64,000 nt of DNA from Chinchilla lanigera (GCF_000276665.1 NW_004955436.1:22160846-22224845); one strand, 5' to 3'. Shown: positions 13,111 to 25,600, counted from the stretch's first letter. Numbers and translations: made by a program. The notes: generated from the letters alone by a model not told the origin.

Positions 13111-13486
13111 GGGATCTGATCTGCAGTAATAAGTTGGGAGGAGCTTAAAAAAGCCTGTTCCTTCTGATCTACTCTGTGTCTCTGTGGCTACAGATAAAGG
13201 ACATTGTTTTCCTCCAGGTACACAAAAGGTAAAAAGGTAGAGACTTATTTCAGAAGAAGGTCAGAGAATGCTTTCACAGGCTTACTTTAGAGGAGAAGAG
13301 GAGGAGGTCAGAGAGACCTTCCTGTTTCTTCAAATGTCACAGTGCCATGCATTGGAGGTGTGAGTCCTGGGCCCATCAGTGATAAATGCCTACAACAAAA
13401 AGCAAGAAAGTAATCCTAAGTCCAGTAGCACCACTGAGCGGTGAGCCTGAACCTGAGACTCAACTGTGGAATACAGAAAAAAAATC

Positions 13487-13690
13487 CTTTCATTTTTTTT
13501 TCATTTTAAAGAGACTATTAAAAAAAAAAAAAAAAAAGAACAGCAGCAAAATACCAACATCACAGACAAAAACAAAACAAAGCCAAAACATTAAAAACGA
13601 TACGGGATTTCAAAACAAAATGATAGGAATTAGCAGTGGTTGCTATATTACATAGTGTTATCTTCAATGAAGTTGCTCAGATTATCAATC
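13487..13690 (+). repeat. unnamed dispersed repeat, copy 1
   Basis: It aligns by eye with 55970-56130. Shared in order: TTTAAAGAGA, an A-run, GATAC(G/A)G(G/A)ATTTCA, AACAA(A/G)ATGA, and GCTCAGATTA. It contains a 17-A run. Confidence 0.55.
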
Positions 13691-15190
13691 TTGTATGGGA
13701 TCTGAGCTAAATGGGCAAGCCTGGAATTTAATTGAAGAGTGATTAGCTATGAAACGTCCAGAGAATTTATCTTGCTAAAAGTATGTGTGTGTTCATATCG
13801 AAGAGGAGTGGACCCCAGGGTCATGCAGCACCTCCTAGGTATAAAGGAGGGGCTTTGGGCTTAGCTAAACCGGCAGAGAACTTTATTTTCATTCCAAAAG
13901 ATAAACACTTGGTTCCTTCTTTATATTCCCAAGGAGAATTTGTTTATACTGGCGAACAAGAGATTTGTCTTCAGACCTCAGAGGGAGTGAACATCTCTTT
14001 GTCAGATATAAACGCATAGATTCATTTTGGGGGTGTCCTTGCCTGTAGCCAACACCAGCACATGCAGGATGAATCTGGTGCTCAATGCATGGCCGCTGGA
14101 TAAGAACTGTGACAAAAGGGAGCAGACATAATTATTTACTGTAAACCAATAATATTTGAAAGGTACCCAAAGACTCCTTTGTCCAAGGCAAAACATTTTT
14201 TTCTCTACTATCTGTCAAGACCTCCAAAGACACCACCAGAAATTCATTGTTTAGCTAGTTAATTATTTGTTAGTTGACATTGTTTGCTAATATTTTTTGT
14301 TAGTTCAAAATTGATACAGTGCCCAAATATATATAGTTGGAGTGCTGAGCCCCAAATGATCATCAAATACTGATCTCAATAAATTAAGTTCTTTAACTAT
14401 CATTGCCCAGAGCCATCTAAGAGCATCTGCCTACAAAATATGGAACCATTTTACCTAAATGTTGATAAGAGATCAGTGTGGTGGGAGGCATTAAGCCAAA
14501 GCCTTGTGAATCAGGACAGCTCTAGATTTTCTCAAAGTAGCAGAGCCCTGGGTGTTTCCACCCTAAGCAGGCCCAGGGCACTAGAATGGTGGTTCCCTTT
14601 GCAATGCTCAGACTGGAGGGGAAGAGACACTAAAAGAGGAAATGACAGGCACCGAGGACACACTGCATGCTTCTTTAGGTTGCTTAGTTCCTTTTAGCAA
14701 CAGCTTTATTAGTCCAGTGTGATGCTGAGAAATATTTTCTCAAAGAACATGGCAGCAACACTTTTTTCAGACTGACCACACAAGACTAGAGACTGTGTTT
14801 TGGGCTCTTTCAGTTGCCAGAAATAGAGACAGTCTGCTTGCCTTTACTGACAAGAGACATTGTAAAGATGTGTAGGAGAGTCAGCAGAGGGAAGACTGGA
14901 CCAGGAGCTGGTGTCCAGGGAGTGCAGCTCAGGGCACACAGCACCCCACCAAGCCCTGGCAACTGCTGCAGCTACAAGACCTCAACTTGTCCTTGTTTTT
15001 GTTCTCCCCTCGACAAGGAAATTTTTTGCTTACTCTTCTAATCTTACACATTCTGCACATATGTTGGTGGTTACTTCTTTTCTCATTTCCTCCTTTCCCC
15101 AACCACTCTCTTCTCCATTGTGGTATATATTCCATCTCTTTGAAAGGAACTTATTTAGCCTGACATTGAGTGAGAACAAAATTTCAGCAC
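13691..15190. other. intergenic, nothing recognised
   Basis: There is no gene or repeat that I can name with confidence in this stretch. Confidence 0.45.
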
Positions 15191-15720
15191 AATTAACAGA
15201 AAATCAAATTGACGGTGGCCTAAATCAATAGGGGTTTATTTTTCTTTCTTCTTGCATAACAAGAGTCTGTAACAAGAGGTATAGTAGGTTATGGGATGGG
15301 AGGTTAGCTCAGCTGCTCAGTGTGAGTGCTGATGACTCAGGCTTTCTGTCTCCATATTCTTTCCCTTTTAGCTGCTGTTTTCCTCAGTCTTGTCTTCTGG
15401 CGGCAAGGTGGTCATTGCAGAGCTAGATATCATGGTCTCTACATTCAAAGCAGGAAGACTGGAAAAGGGTCAAGGCAAGCAAGCTCTCTTCTTACACCTC
15501 TCCCTTCTATGAGATGAAAAGTCCTACCAGAATGCCCTCCAAACCTCTCCCACCACATGAGTGAGGGAGACATAGCGAGAGGGACAGAAAGAAATCTATT
15601 ACTATGCAAAGGACTACACCTAGCTGCAACAAAGATTGGTAAACAGTATTGAACTTTTACAGTCCCTGTAGAAGAAAAGTAGAGAGGTAGCAAATGGAGA
15701 AAAGCTGTTAGCCGTAATCT
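15191..15720 (+). repeat. probable mammal-wide interspersed repeat
   Basis: The order GGTGGCCTAAATCAATAGGG, GTTTATTTTTC, ACATTCAAAGCAGGAAGA and ACCTAGCTGCAAC resembles a common non-LTR or DNA repeat. I cannot name it. Confidence 0.35.
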
Positions 15721-16493
15721 AGTGAACTATGTCTGTCATTGTGCCGTGCAGCCGTACTGCAGGCAGCTCTTAAAGACAAGTCATCTACAGGATCAGCAGT
15801 CCTCAGTCTTTTCAGCACCAGGGACTGTTTTTATGGAAGACAATTTTTCTACAAATCTGGGGGGTGGGGGAGCATAGTTTCAGGATGATTCTAGTGAATT
15901 GTATTTATTGTGGACTTTATTTCTATTACTATTGCATTGTAATACATAAAAAGTAATTGTACAATTCATCACAATGCAGAATAAGTATGATCCCTGAACT
16001 TGTTTTCCTGCAAGTAGTAGTTTCATTTGGGAATGATGGGAGACAGGGACACTGGAAGTGTGTCACTTACGTCCACTACACTCTACAATCTTGTTTTGTT
16101 TGCCATCACTGTAGCAAAATAGGACACTGGAAATGGAAGCCAGCTTTTAAATGCTTTTGTGGCAGTCTCAGGATATTCCACCTTGACTTTAATCCACAAT
16201 GTGTCAAAGTTGTCTCAAACATATTTTTAAGGCCACCATCACTTGTAATTTCAAGCAGTTGATCCTCTTTTAGCAGGCATAAAGGCAATTCAACTGGCTT
16301 ACTCACTAGTGGGTCATGGGCCCATTCTGTCTCAGTTCAGGAATCTTTTCTGGTTGGAAGGTAATGCTTGAACTCTTTTGAAAGCTGAAATGGGTGATCG
16401 TGCACCAGCTAGGTGAAAGAAAGACCCTGGTTCAGTCTCTTTCAAAATCTCTGCTAATATTGAAACACATCAAAAAATCCCAGTGTTCATTCA

Positions 16494-16812
16494 TCACCAC
16501 CAGAATTCCAATTTGGCTCTGAATGCATGCACTTTATCTACGGAATTGAACACAGTCATCATTCTCCTCTGAAGTGACAGATTGAATCCACTGAGCAGGT
16601 TCAATATGTCACACAAATAAGCAAATTTTGTGATCCATGTCGCTCCTCGCAGAGCTGCGTGCTCCAGTCGGCTCCTGGCAGAGCTGTCCAAATAGGCGTG
16701 AGTAAAGGGTGTGTTCTCTAATGTGCTTGATAATTTTAATCACATCCTGCAAAACATTCTCATATTTAGGTGGCTTTTTTGGCTCACCCACATTTCTGGA
16801 CAGATGACACAC
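16494..16812 (-). pseudogene. hAT transposase remnant, C-terminal part
   Basis: Overlapping frames at 16494-16691 and 16609-16812 carry IKHIREHTLYSRLFGQLC and LNLLSGFNLSLQ followed by DKVHAFRAKLEFW. These are typical of the catalytic and C-terminal region of BED-type hAT transposases. The frame shifts between the pieces, so it is not functional. Confidence 0.8.
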
Positions 16813-17218
16813 TACATAGTCTCACATTCAGAAGTAACCTCCCTGATCTGAGTAGTGAAACCAGGAAGCTGTCCGATCATGGCAGCCACTTCATCCATGT
16901 ATGCACAGACACAAAATGACCAGTGTTATTGATATGCAGTCATTCAAAGACTTGAATAGCTCTGTAGCTGTGGTGTTGACAGCAGAAATGCACAGAACAC
17001 ATCCTTACACACATTCTCTAGAGAAATATATCACACAAAAGCAAGCATTGTTCCCTTGTCAACATTGGTAGACTCACTAACCTAGATTGCGTAGTATGGT
17101 GACTCCTTAATCCTTTTTAATGAATGTGCCTTAATATCCTCTGGAATTTCTTCAATTCATCTACTTAGGGTGCTAGCCAGAAAAGGAACATGTAGCACCT
17201 TTTGAACTGTAGCCTCTC

Positions 17219-17641
17219 CTAACAGTTCATGATAAATGTGCTTAGCAGCAGGCAGGATCTACTCTTCACCAACAGTAAAGGGCTTCTCTTCTTAGCTTTA
17301 GTAATGTGGTTAGCCACCAAGAATGATGCTCTCAGTGTAGACATATTTGATAAAATGATGACCTTCAATAATGACTCTTGTTTTTTGTATTCACGTGGTT
17401 TCTTTTCCCTTTTGAGAAACTCCAAAGGCTTGTCTTGTAATGCAGGGTCCTTGTCTTGTAATGCAGGGTCCATGTGGTAGAGTAGTTTTGAAGGTTTCAT
17501 GGCTTCATTGGACAGGAGAATGGAGTCACTTCTTGCAATGAACCTGTAGTTTAAGTAGAAGGCTTGGTATTTTCTTTTAAATGCAGCTTTTTCTGTTATT
17601 ATTGTTGTTGGTACTCTCACAGTCTTCTGCTTTCTCAGCAC
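17219..17641 (-). pseudogene. hAT transposase remnant, N-terminal part
   Basis: A 140-residue frame with NEAMKPSKLLYHMDP, the end of a BED-type zinc finger, then DKPLEFLKREKK and ASFLVANHITKAKK, the start of the hAT core. The first zinc-binding cysteines are lost. A 12-nt tandem duplication repeats DPALQDK within it. Confidence 0.8.
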
Positions 17642-17890
17642 TGAATCATTTCCCTTTTTCAGAGAGGCTCTCCAGTGATGTTTGTTTGGTTTTTACTCAT
17701 TTTGGCTAGAGTAACCCTGTGGGCTTATCCAAACTGAGCTAAGGGCACAATGCAAGAGATAAAGCTGAAAATGGTAAATACAATAATGGGCACTCCAAGC
17801 ACAGACTAAAATTAGTGTTGAATTGATGTACATCAACTCACTATAAAGTCTGCCACCAGATGCAGATTGTCACTTGCCACTCCCTGATGG

Positions 17891-18068
17891 ATTTTCTTTC
17901 TTTCTTTCTTTTCTTTTTTTTTTTTTTTGTCTTTTTGAAATAGGGTCTCACTATGCAGTTCAGGCTGGTCTTGAACTTACTTTGTAGCCCATGCTCGAAC
18001 TCACAATGATTCTTCTGCCTCAGCCTCCGGAGTGCTAGGATTATAGGTGTGCACCACCATGCCAGGCA
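17891..18068 (-). mobile_element. B1 SINE inserted in the hAT fossil
   Basis: A (CTTT)n and T tail, then ATAGGGTCTCACTATGCAG ... GTGCACCACCATGCCAGGC, with internal duplication. CTGATGG flanks it at 17884 and 18071. Confidence 0.9.
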
Positions 18069-19265
18069 AACTGATGGGGTTTTGATATGAGTTTGCATGT
18101 GAATGATTTATTATGGTCTCCCTACAGTCAAACCTCTCTGCTAATGTTAATCTGTATTTGTAGCCACTCCCCAGTTCAGGCAACACTCAGCTCTGCCTCA
18201 GATCATCAGCCATTAGATTTTCAAAAGCATCAGGCAACTAGATCCCTCACATGTGCAATTTACAGTAGGGTTCATACTCCTATGAGAATCCAATGACACC
18301 ACTGATCTGACAGAAGGTGGAGCTCAGGTGGTAATATTAGCCAGTGGTGGAAAGCATCTGGAAATTCAGATGAAACTTTGCTTGCTTGCCTGCCCACTAC
18401 CCACCTCTTGCTGTGCAGCCTGGTGCCTAATGGGTCACAGCAGTCTGTGACACAAGAAGTTGTGACACTTTTACTAAAGGCTTCCTGTCTGTGAATAACT
18501 GCCGTGAAGTAAGGGTTGGTCTGATATGACCAGATGTCAGCATGAAAGCTAACAAAAATGTACAGGAAAAGAATAATTAATGCTTTATTTAGTACCAGTA
18601 CAATGTCCAAACATCTCTAAATTCTCATCAGTAACCCACTAATAAATTAATCCATCATAAATTTAACTATATCTGCTTTAATCCCAGATTTCTTTATAAG
18701 CTTGTTTTATTTGTTTATGTATTTACCCAATAAATGTTATAGAATGACAGGTACTTGTTTAGGTGCAGGGAGTATGGCAGTTTGAAGAAAATAAGAAGCT
18801 TATTTTCTAGTAGAAGAGAGACAACTGAAAAAAATTTATGTGCGTGCTTATGCACATATTATTTATACACAAATAAACACATATGAAGTTCTTAAATTAA
18901 ATGCAATTGTGTATAACCTATAAATTGAATTTATAATGATATATCTAATTTATCATTTTATATTCCTGATGCTGTATTTGATGATTACCATAATTTTCAT
19001 AATGATTTGTGGAGAATATATATTAGAGATACATATTCAGGCATATATGTATACTCATATCCATATATATGGATATGCACATATGCCCATAAATATGTGT
19101 GATTTCCAATGAAATCTCCAGATGGCGATTAATGCTATAACAAAAACAAAGTTAGGTATGGGACAGTGTGGAGGCATAGACATAGGTAAGTGTGGGAAGG
19201 CAAGAGTACTGGTTATAATTTATAAAATAATCAAGACAATCAAGAATTATATGCTTTGTATACAA

Positions 19266-19351
19266 TTTTTTTTTTTTGTACTGGAAATCAAAAACTCAGG
19301 ACCTTGCATTTGCCAGGCAGGCACTTGTGCCACTGAGCTACATCCCCGGCC
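19266..19351 (-). mobile_element. ID SINE
   Basis: T tail, GTACTGGAAATCAAAAACTC ... GCCACTGAGCTACATCCCC. ACAATTTTTT at 19262 and 19356 may be the target duplication. Confidence 0.9.
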
Positions 19352-19904
19352 AGACACAATTTTTTGTGTTGTCTCCTTTAAAAGGAAACAGGAGAAATTC
19401 TGCCCCGGAGAAAGAGGAAGGAAATACACCATGCCAGATCCCAAATGCAGTGTGTACGCCATACCTAGAGTCTGTTTTCATTGGGTCATATTGTATTTGT
19501 GACTTATTTTACTTGTTCTGTTAACTTCCTCTAAGTCATGTTGAATGTGGCCTTCAAAATGTAGCCATGCTTCTGAGCAGCACTTCAGTGGGCAGTTGGT
19601 TTTGGAACAATCTACTTCTCATCCTACACTTGATTTCATGGTTTTAAAAACTTGCTACAGGTAATAATGGGACCAACATATACTAGGATATTCTTTGGGC
19701 ATTAGACATTGGAAATTTACCAAGGAAGCTGGCACACTGCTCATTTTCTTCTGTTCTGGCTTTACAAGATTTTTGTATTGCATTTTAAAATATTTACAGT
19801 ATATTTTATTGATCTTCATCCTACTGCTCAGCCTGTGATTCCCTTATTTTCCAACTTTACCAGGCCATAGCATAACTATAACTTACTTTATACACAGTGG
19901 AGTG

Positions 19905-19987
19905 TTTTGTTTTGGTACTGGGAATTGAACTCAGGACCTTGTACTTGCCAGGCAGGCACTTGTGCCACTGAGCTATATCCCCAGCCC
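19905..19987 (-). mobile_element. ID SINE
   Basis: TTTTGTTTTGGTACTGGGAA ... CCACTGAGCTATATCCCC in antisense. Confidence 0.92.
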
Positions 19988-20125
19988 TATTACTTCCTCT
20001 AAAAATGATTTACTTAAACCTTTTACTAAGTCAAGTCTCTGTTTATGCTCTTTTCATCTTGTTGCTCACCTTGCAGACCACCACCACAATTTCTGTAGTT
20101 ATAGATGAAGTACCTATGTGATGCC

Positions 20126-20483
20126 TGTTATGGTTTATTATCTAGATGTTCGCCCAAAGTCCCAGGCACTCATAAGTGGGGCATTCAAAAGATGATGGTA
20201 TTATAGAGGTGGTATAGTGAATTGCTGTTAGGAAGGATCTGGTTGGTAGAGGTAGGTCCCTGGGAGCATGGCCTGGAAGGGTTTATCTCCCTCCCCGACC
20301 CTCCCCTTCATAATCTCTACTTTCCCAAAGCCAGGTCACAAGCACCAATTGATCTGCTAGGTCATCCTGCTAGGAAGTCATCAGACTGTGGACTGAAACC
20401 TCTACAAACTGTGAGCCAAAGCAAACGTTTCCTCCTTATAGGTGTTAGGTACTATACGGCAATGGTGAGAAAGTGTCTAAGAC
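20126..20483 (+). mobile_element. MaLR-type LTR
   Basis: Begins TGTTATGGTTTA, contains GACTGAAACCTCTACAAACT and GTGAGCCAAAGC, and ends GTCTAAGACA, the layout of ERVL-MaLR LTRs. Internal sequence follows. Confidence 0.88.
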
Positions 20484-20690
20484 AGATTTTGATACCAGAG
20501 AAGTGAGATTGTTGCTGTGATACTGCCTGACCATGTATTTTAGAAGCCTTTGAATGATTCACGAGAGGAGTTTTGAAAGGTTTGGAAATGCTGGCTAAAG
20601 GAGCAGCCTTAGAATGCTATAAGTTGAGCTTGACGGGAGATTCTGGTTGGAGCTGACTCGAAGGCTGATAGAAACGCAGCTGACACCCTC
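20484..20690 (+). mobile_element. MaLR internal region fragment
   Basis: TTTTGATACCAGAGAAGTGA after the LTR matches the usual start of MaLR internal sequence, with TTGCTGTGATAC and GTTTTGAAAGGTTTGGAAAT following. No coding capacity. Confidence 0.65.
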
Positions 20691-22179
20691 AGCTGCCAGA
20701 TCGCCTTGGGAAATGCCTCCTGTTAAACAGAGTCGTAAATCATGCCCTATTCCAGGGCCAGTTTGCATTCACTGCCTAATCAGTGCTGGGTTTAAGGCCC
20801 AGCCTCTCATATCAACTCAGCACAGTCTCTCTGAGGCCATCCCAGCTTCAAAGTTCTGTAGTTCTCCTGAAGACTGTTGGGACGGTATCACGAATGAACT
20901 TCTTGTTCTCTCTTTCCTCCATCTCCCTTTCACAAAAGCCTATCCCAACAGTACCTCTAATAAATGCCTTGCACCTTAATCTTCATCTCAGAATCCTAAG
21001 TAACCCAGTCTATGATGCATACCACAAAAGCGTTTACAAACAGTATTATGATCTCTAGTAATCCACGCACTCCTCACCAGCAATGATATTATATGCCCTT
21101 CCATCTGCAACGATTAGAAGTTGCCTTCCATGTAGCGGACACCACAGGCACACCAAAGGAATTATTACCCTCGAACGTGGTCTAGATTCAGCCACAGCTT
21201 TCCTATTCAAAGTGTGGTCCTACAGTCAAGGGCACTGCCGTTCCCTGGGTACTTTGTCAGAAATGCAGAATCATATTTCCCAACCTGAATCAGACCTGCT
21301 GAGTCGGAATCTACAATTTTCTCAATAGCCCTAAGGTTTGCATGCGCAGTAAAGTGTGGGAAAGACTGAGATGGTCTAGCTGAGAATTCAGAATTCTCTG
21401 TAGTTTGGGCAGTCTCTTGATGTGTTTTTGCCAAAATTCTGCTTAAAGCTAATGCAGTTGTGCATCCCTTCATTCCACAAATACTAATTGAGTTTCAAGC
21501 ACACTTTTCCGCCCTGCAGAGATACATTCCAAGCGAGAGATAATAAAATCAAAGTGCATATTTTAGTGTGTGGGAAGATGAAAAGTGGGATAAAAAATAG
21601 GACAGGGTTAAAAAGAGATCGAGGAATTTAAAATATTTTCAAAAGACCATTTTAAACATGGAAGCAGACGAGGTAGTTAGCCATGAGCACATTTGAGCAC
21701 AGGTTTGGGAGCTGCAGTAGATAGATCCAAGGAGACCAATGTGACTCCAGGGAAAGGGGCATGCCAAACATCAGAGAGGCGAGAGGGCAGGTGAGAGCTG
21801 CTTAATGACCTGCTATTCGACATTTCACTCCTAAAAAGGTAAGGCAAGTCGTTTTCTCTCCAAGAATAAAAATATCCTCGGCCAAGTTCAATTGATGTGG
21901 GTGGTGGGAGCTTGCACAAACCGTTTCACTAGCGCAGTCTTAGGTTCCCCGAGCAAAACTGCTGCTATCAGAGAAGATTTTAAGGGCTCGTTCTGTTCTA
22001 AAATCTCATTCTGAAAGACGCCTCGATGTGACGTCTAATATAGTGAAATAAAGTTCCTCGCCAGTCTGTGAACTAAGGCAAAGTTCTGCAACCCCAGGGC
22101 AACGCAAACAGGAAGAGGAATTGCGGAAGGTGATGCCAGGAAGGTGAAGCCAGGACCTTCGGACTCAAGTTCCTCATGT
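20691..22179. other. IFNGR1 upstream flank
   Basis: No gene or clear repeat seen. It is non-CpG-rich until about 22180. Confidence 0.5.
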
Positions 22180-22434
22180 AGGCAATCAAATCTTAGCCAC
22201 ACGCTATGCACTCTCGGTCCCAGCTCCGGTCGGAGCCGCCCCTTTCCGAATAAACTCTGCCCTCCTCGCCCACGCTCTGCCTCGCGGCCCCGCCCCCGTC
22301 CAGTCCACACGCTCTGTTTCTGTCTGGGTCTTAACCCCGCCCCAACGGCCCGCCTCCCCGCGTCCCGTCCACTCAGGGTCTCCCGGTCCACCCCTGGCCT
22401 TCCAGACAGAGGGTCGGGCCCGCCTCAGCCCCAG

Positions 22435-22461
22435 GCCCCGCCTCCTAAGCCCCGCCTCCTG
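22435..22461. promoter_or_regulatory. tandem GC boxes (Sp1-type)
   Basis: GCCCCGCCTCCT occurs twice in a row with a 14-bp spacing. Further CCCCGCCC cores lie at about 22288 and 22335. Sp1/KLF binding is inferred from the motif only. Confidence 0.6.
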
Positions 22462-22479
22462 CTGCATGCTAATCTCGGG

Positions 22480-22488
22480 CGGAAGTGA
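22480..22488 (+). promoter_or_regulatory. ETS-family site CGGAAGTGA
   Basis: An exact ETS/GABPA-type core 80 bp upstream of the IFNGR1 start codon, next to the GC boxes. Its position suits a core-promoter activator. Function is inferred. Confidence 0.5.
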
Positions 22489-22567
22489 CATAAGGGCGAG
22501 GCCGCAGGCCGCGCCTGCGGCGATCTGCGGTCTGTCTGATCTGGGTTCCCAGGTTCGGAGTGGCAGC

Positions 22568-22652
22568 ATGGCTGTCCTCGTCCTCCTGATCCTTCTTGTG
22601 CAGTGCGGGAGCCTGGCTGAGATGAGCACCGCGGAACCAGAGCCGTCCTCGG
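22568..22652 (+). CDS. IFNGR1: IFNGR1 coding exon 1 (signal peptide)
   Basis: This 85-nt coding part encodes residues 1-28 plus one base. It is a hydrophobic signal peptide ([14 protein letters not shown]...) with likely cleavage near A17. The donor GTACTG follows at 22653. A good Kozak context and the CpG island support this start. Confidence 0.95.
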
Positions 22653-25600
22653 GTACTGTCGCTTGCGGCTGAGTCACGGCCTTGTGGGGTCGGCCGGGCG
22701 CGGGAGGGGAAAGCGGGAGCCGCCCCAGCCGGGAAGCCCCGCCCGCTCGGCCGCCGCGGCTCGTCGGCTTCTCGGCTTCTCGCGGCCCGGGTCCGGGTCC
22801 GGGTCGGGGCGCCGCCTGGACGGCGCGGCGCGGGGTCTCCGCCGGCACAGCTAAGCGCGCCGCTCGGTTGCTTCGGACTCTAGTCTGCGTTTATTGTTCG
22901 TTTTTCAATAAATGAGTTTCCAGGTCAACATTGGGCAGTGCGTCCGCTGCTCCTGGCTGAGAATACTTCAGTGTCAGGGTGCGCTCGCAATCCTTGGACA
23001 GGGGAGAAGTTTTCTGTCGTCGGCTGAGAGATTTTGTTTGTTTGTTTGTTTTTGGTACGGGGAATCGAACTCAGGACCTTGTGCTTACCAGGCAGGCGCT
23101 GGTGCCACTGAGCCATATCCCCGGCCCAACGGCGAGATGTTAAGAGGCGGTAAATTGTTGGTCTTGAGTTTCAGTCTGGAAGCGGTGGGATGCGCACGCT
23201 CAGTAGCACATACATCCGCGGGTCTCATCACATAGTTAGGTCCTCGGAGCGTTTATTTCCTCCTGTTTATGACATTTCCCAGGAAACGGATGCTGGAAAT
23301 AGCTTTTATAAAGCTCAGAGGAATCGTGATTAGGAGGTGCAGTGAAATCAGTAAACCTGTTCACCTAACCCTCCGGCCCCCGTGTCTCGCAGTTTTCAGT
23401 TTAGCTGCTGCCTGGGAGGCATAGGGAGGCCCAGCTTCCTTAACCGGTAGTGAACTTGGGCCTGAACCTCTGTATTCTAACTTCTTCCTTGAGTTCCTGT
23501 TAGCTGTGCTCCAGTCAGTGCGTCCCTCCTTCGGCTTGATCTGCAGAAGTCAAGCTAACAAGTATCTATCCACTCCTTCCTTTGGGGCAGACATGGTGTC
23601 AAATTCTGGGAAGACAAAAATCGTAGTTATTCAGTTTCTGCTTTCAAGAATCAGGGTAAGATCCGTGATAAAAGTTACTAAGAGCTGCACACTGTTGTAA
23701 GTACCAAACATCTCGTTTTCACAACACCCATACAAAGTAGATGCTGTTGTATTTCTGTTCAGGGGTGGGAGGTTGATGAGGCAAAGAGGTCTGCTTACTA
23801 CTACTAAGGTCACTCCTACTCAGTAGGGAGCTGGGCCCTTTGGCTCTGGAGTCCAAGTTCTTACCCACTCTAATTGCCATTACCTAGGGCGAGGGCAATC
23901 AATTGCAGTTTGCTGTGCAAGAGCTTGAATTTAGGCTTAGGCTACTGCAAAGCAAGATATGAATGCCGGCTCTGTCCAGGGCAATCAGGAAAGACTTTAC
24001 AGAGGTTACCCCAGGTGCAGAGGCAGAGATGTGAAATACTGTGAACTTGAGGACTAAAGTGTTCTGTCCAGACTATGTGTGTGAGGGTACAAGGGCAAAC
24101 AGAATAGATGGAGAGGTAAGAACCCAGTAATGAAATGCCTTGCCATGTATAATGTAAGGCATAGAAACAAAGCTTTGGATTACTTAAGCAAAAAGGAAAT
24201 TAATGGCTCAAAATATCCAAGCAACAGTTAAACAGAAAACTAGAGATATCTGCTGGATCTCAAGAAGCTAGAACGAAGAGCTCAGGCTGTTAAAACTTGT
24301 TGTTTTCTTTATTCTTTTTGGACCTGGACAGTTTTCTCACCTTAGCAGGAATTATGGGTTTTGATAACTTTTGAGTGTTAAAATTGTGCACCTTCTCCAG
24401 GCACAGGGGCATGCTGTACTCTCAGCTACTTGGCAAGTTGAGGCAGTAGAAGCCTGAGTTCAAGGCCAGCCTGTGCAATTTAGCCAGACCATGTCTCAAA
24501 AATTAAAAAAAAATATGGTTTGGGATGTGGCTTATTGGTAGAGGGAGTGCTTGCCTAGCACACTTAAGGTTCTGAGTTCAATCCCCAGTACTGCATTCTC
24601 TGCCCAATCCTGTAGCTTCTTCATCCTAACAAAATCTCAGGGGAAGGGTCTGATTTACCCAGCTTGGTTAGGTGCCAGCACATATGGGAAAGCAATGGTC
24701 ACAAGGAACAGGGTGGGAGCATTCCCAGAAGAAGTAGCATTGTGTTCCTGAAATCCAGCAAAACTCTATCTAGGACATAGTTTGCTATATCTAGAGCTCA
24801 GACTTAAAACTTGTCTTTTCTTAATTCTTTTTGGACATTGACTGCTTTCCCACCTTAGCAGGAATCATGGTTGCTGATAACTTTTGAGTGTTAAAATCAT
24901 GCTAAAATATATGTTAAACTATATATCAAACTACATATAGCAAACTATATCCCTGGCTGAAGTCCCTGGGCAGCCGCTAGATTACATTATAAAGGGAGGT
25001 GATTTTATGCAGGATTAAGATTAACTATGCAATTTCAAAAGGCCAGTCTTATAAGAGTTTAGGGGAGGAGATCCATTTAGCAGCCTGCTGCTTGAATCTG
25101 GGGAGTGGTGGATGAGAATTAGTAATGCAAAAGGAGAGGAGAGGACAGGGTAGAGGAACCTTTGGGAAGCAGTGGACAGGACCCTGGGGGAAGAGAAGAG
25201 AATGATTCAGCTTCCTGACTGGGACTGAGCACTAAACCAAGTGCATATTATTTACCTAAATAACTTGATCCATGTTCTGCTTTGAAAAGACAGTACAGTA
25301 CATGTATTAAATAATTGTAAATTTAAAAAATGTATCAGTTTGGACTTTTGGGGGAATTTTTATTGTAGGAATGATTGGAGTTTGGGAATTTTCTTTTTAG
25401 AAAAAATATAGTAGGCATTTCCTTTAAGAGTGAGCAGATATTTTGTGTATATTAATTAATGTCTGTCTTGATAGATGAGAAATCTGAAGTAACTGTTTAA
25501 CAGTATCATCAAATAACCCAGGTTTCTTCATGCCTGACTCCATGAGACTTTTTGTGTTGTTTGCTTTGTCTTGGTTTTTAAGTAGTTCAAGTGAGTGTCA

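Larger units (their letters stand above)
15794..18471 (-). mobile_element. hAT-superfamily DNA transposon fossil, near full length
   Basis: The left end reads CAGCAGTCCTCAG ... CAGCACCAGGGACTG. The right end holds GATCTGACAGAAGGTGGAGC, CACCTCTTGCTGTGCAGCC and CTGGTGCCTAATGGG. Both match the ends of a well-known mammalian hAT family (Zaphod- or Charlie-like; the exact name is uncertain). Between them the - strand encodes broken transposase pieces at 16494-16812 and 17219-17641. A B1 SINE interrupts it at 17891-18068. The target duplication is no longer clear. Confidence 0.85.
18472..20125. other. intergenic with two ID SINEs
   Basis: No gene seen. It holds a 22-bp perfect palindrome at 19056-19077 in TA-rich DNA, and two antisense ID elements listed separately. 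Confidence 0.55.
22180..22870. promoter_or_regulatory. IFNGR1: CpG island with IFNGR1 promoter
   Basis: A sharply GC- and CpG-rich stretch in an otherwise AT-rich window. It covers the 5' flank, exon 1 and the start of intron 1. There is no TATA box at a suitable distance, so a housekeeping-type promoter with dispersed starts at about 22490-22545 is likely. Confidence 0.88.
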
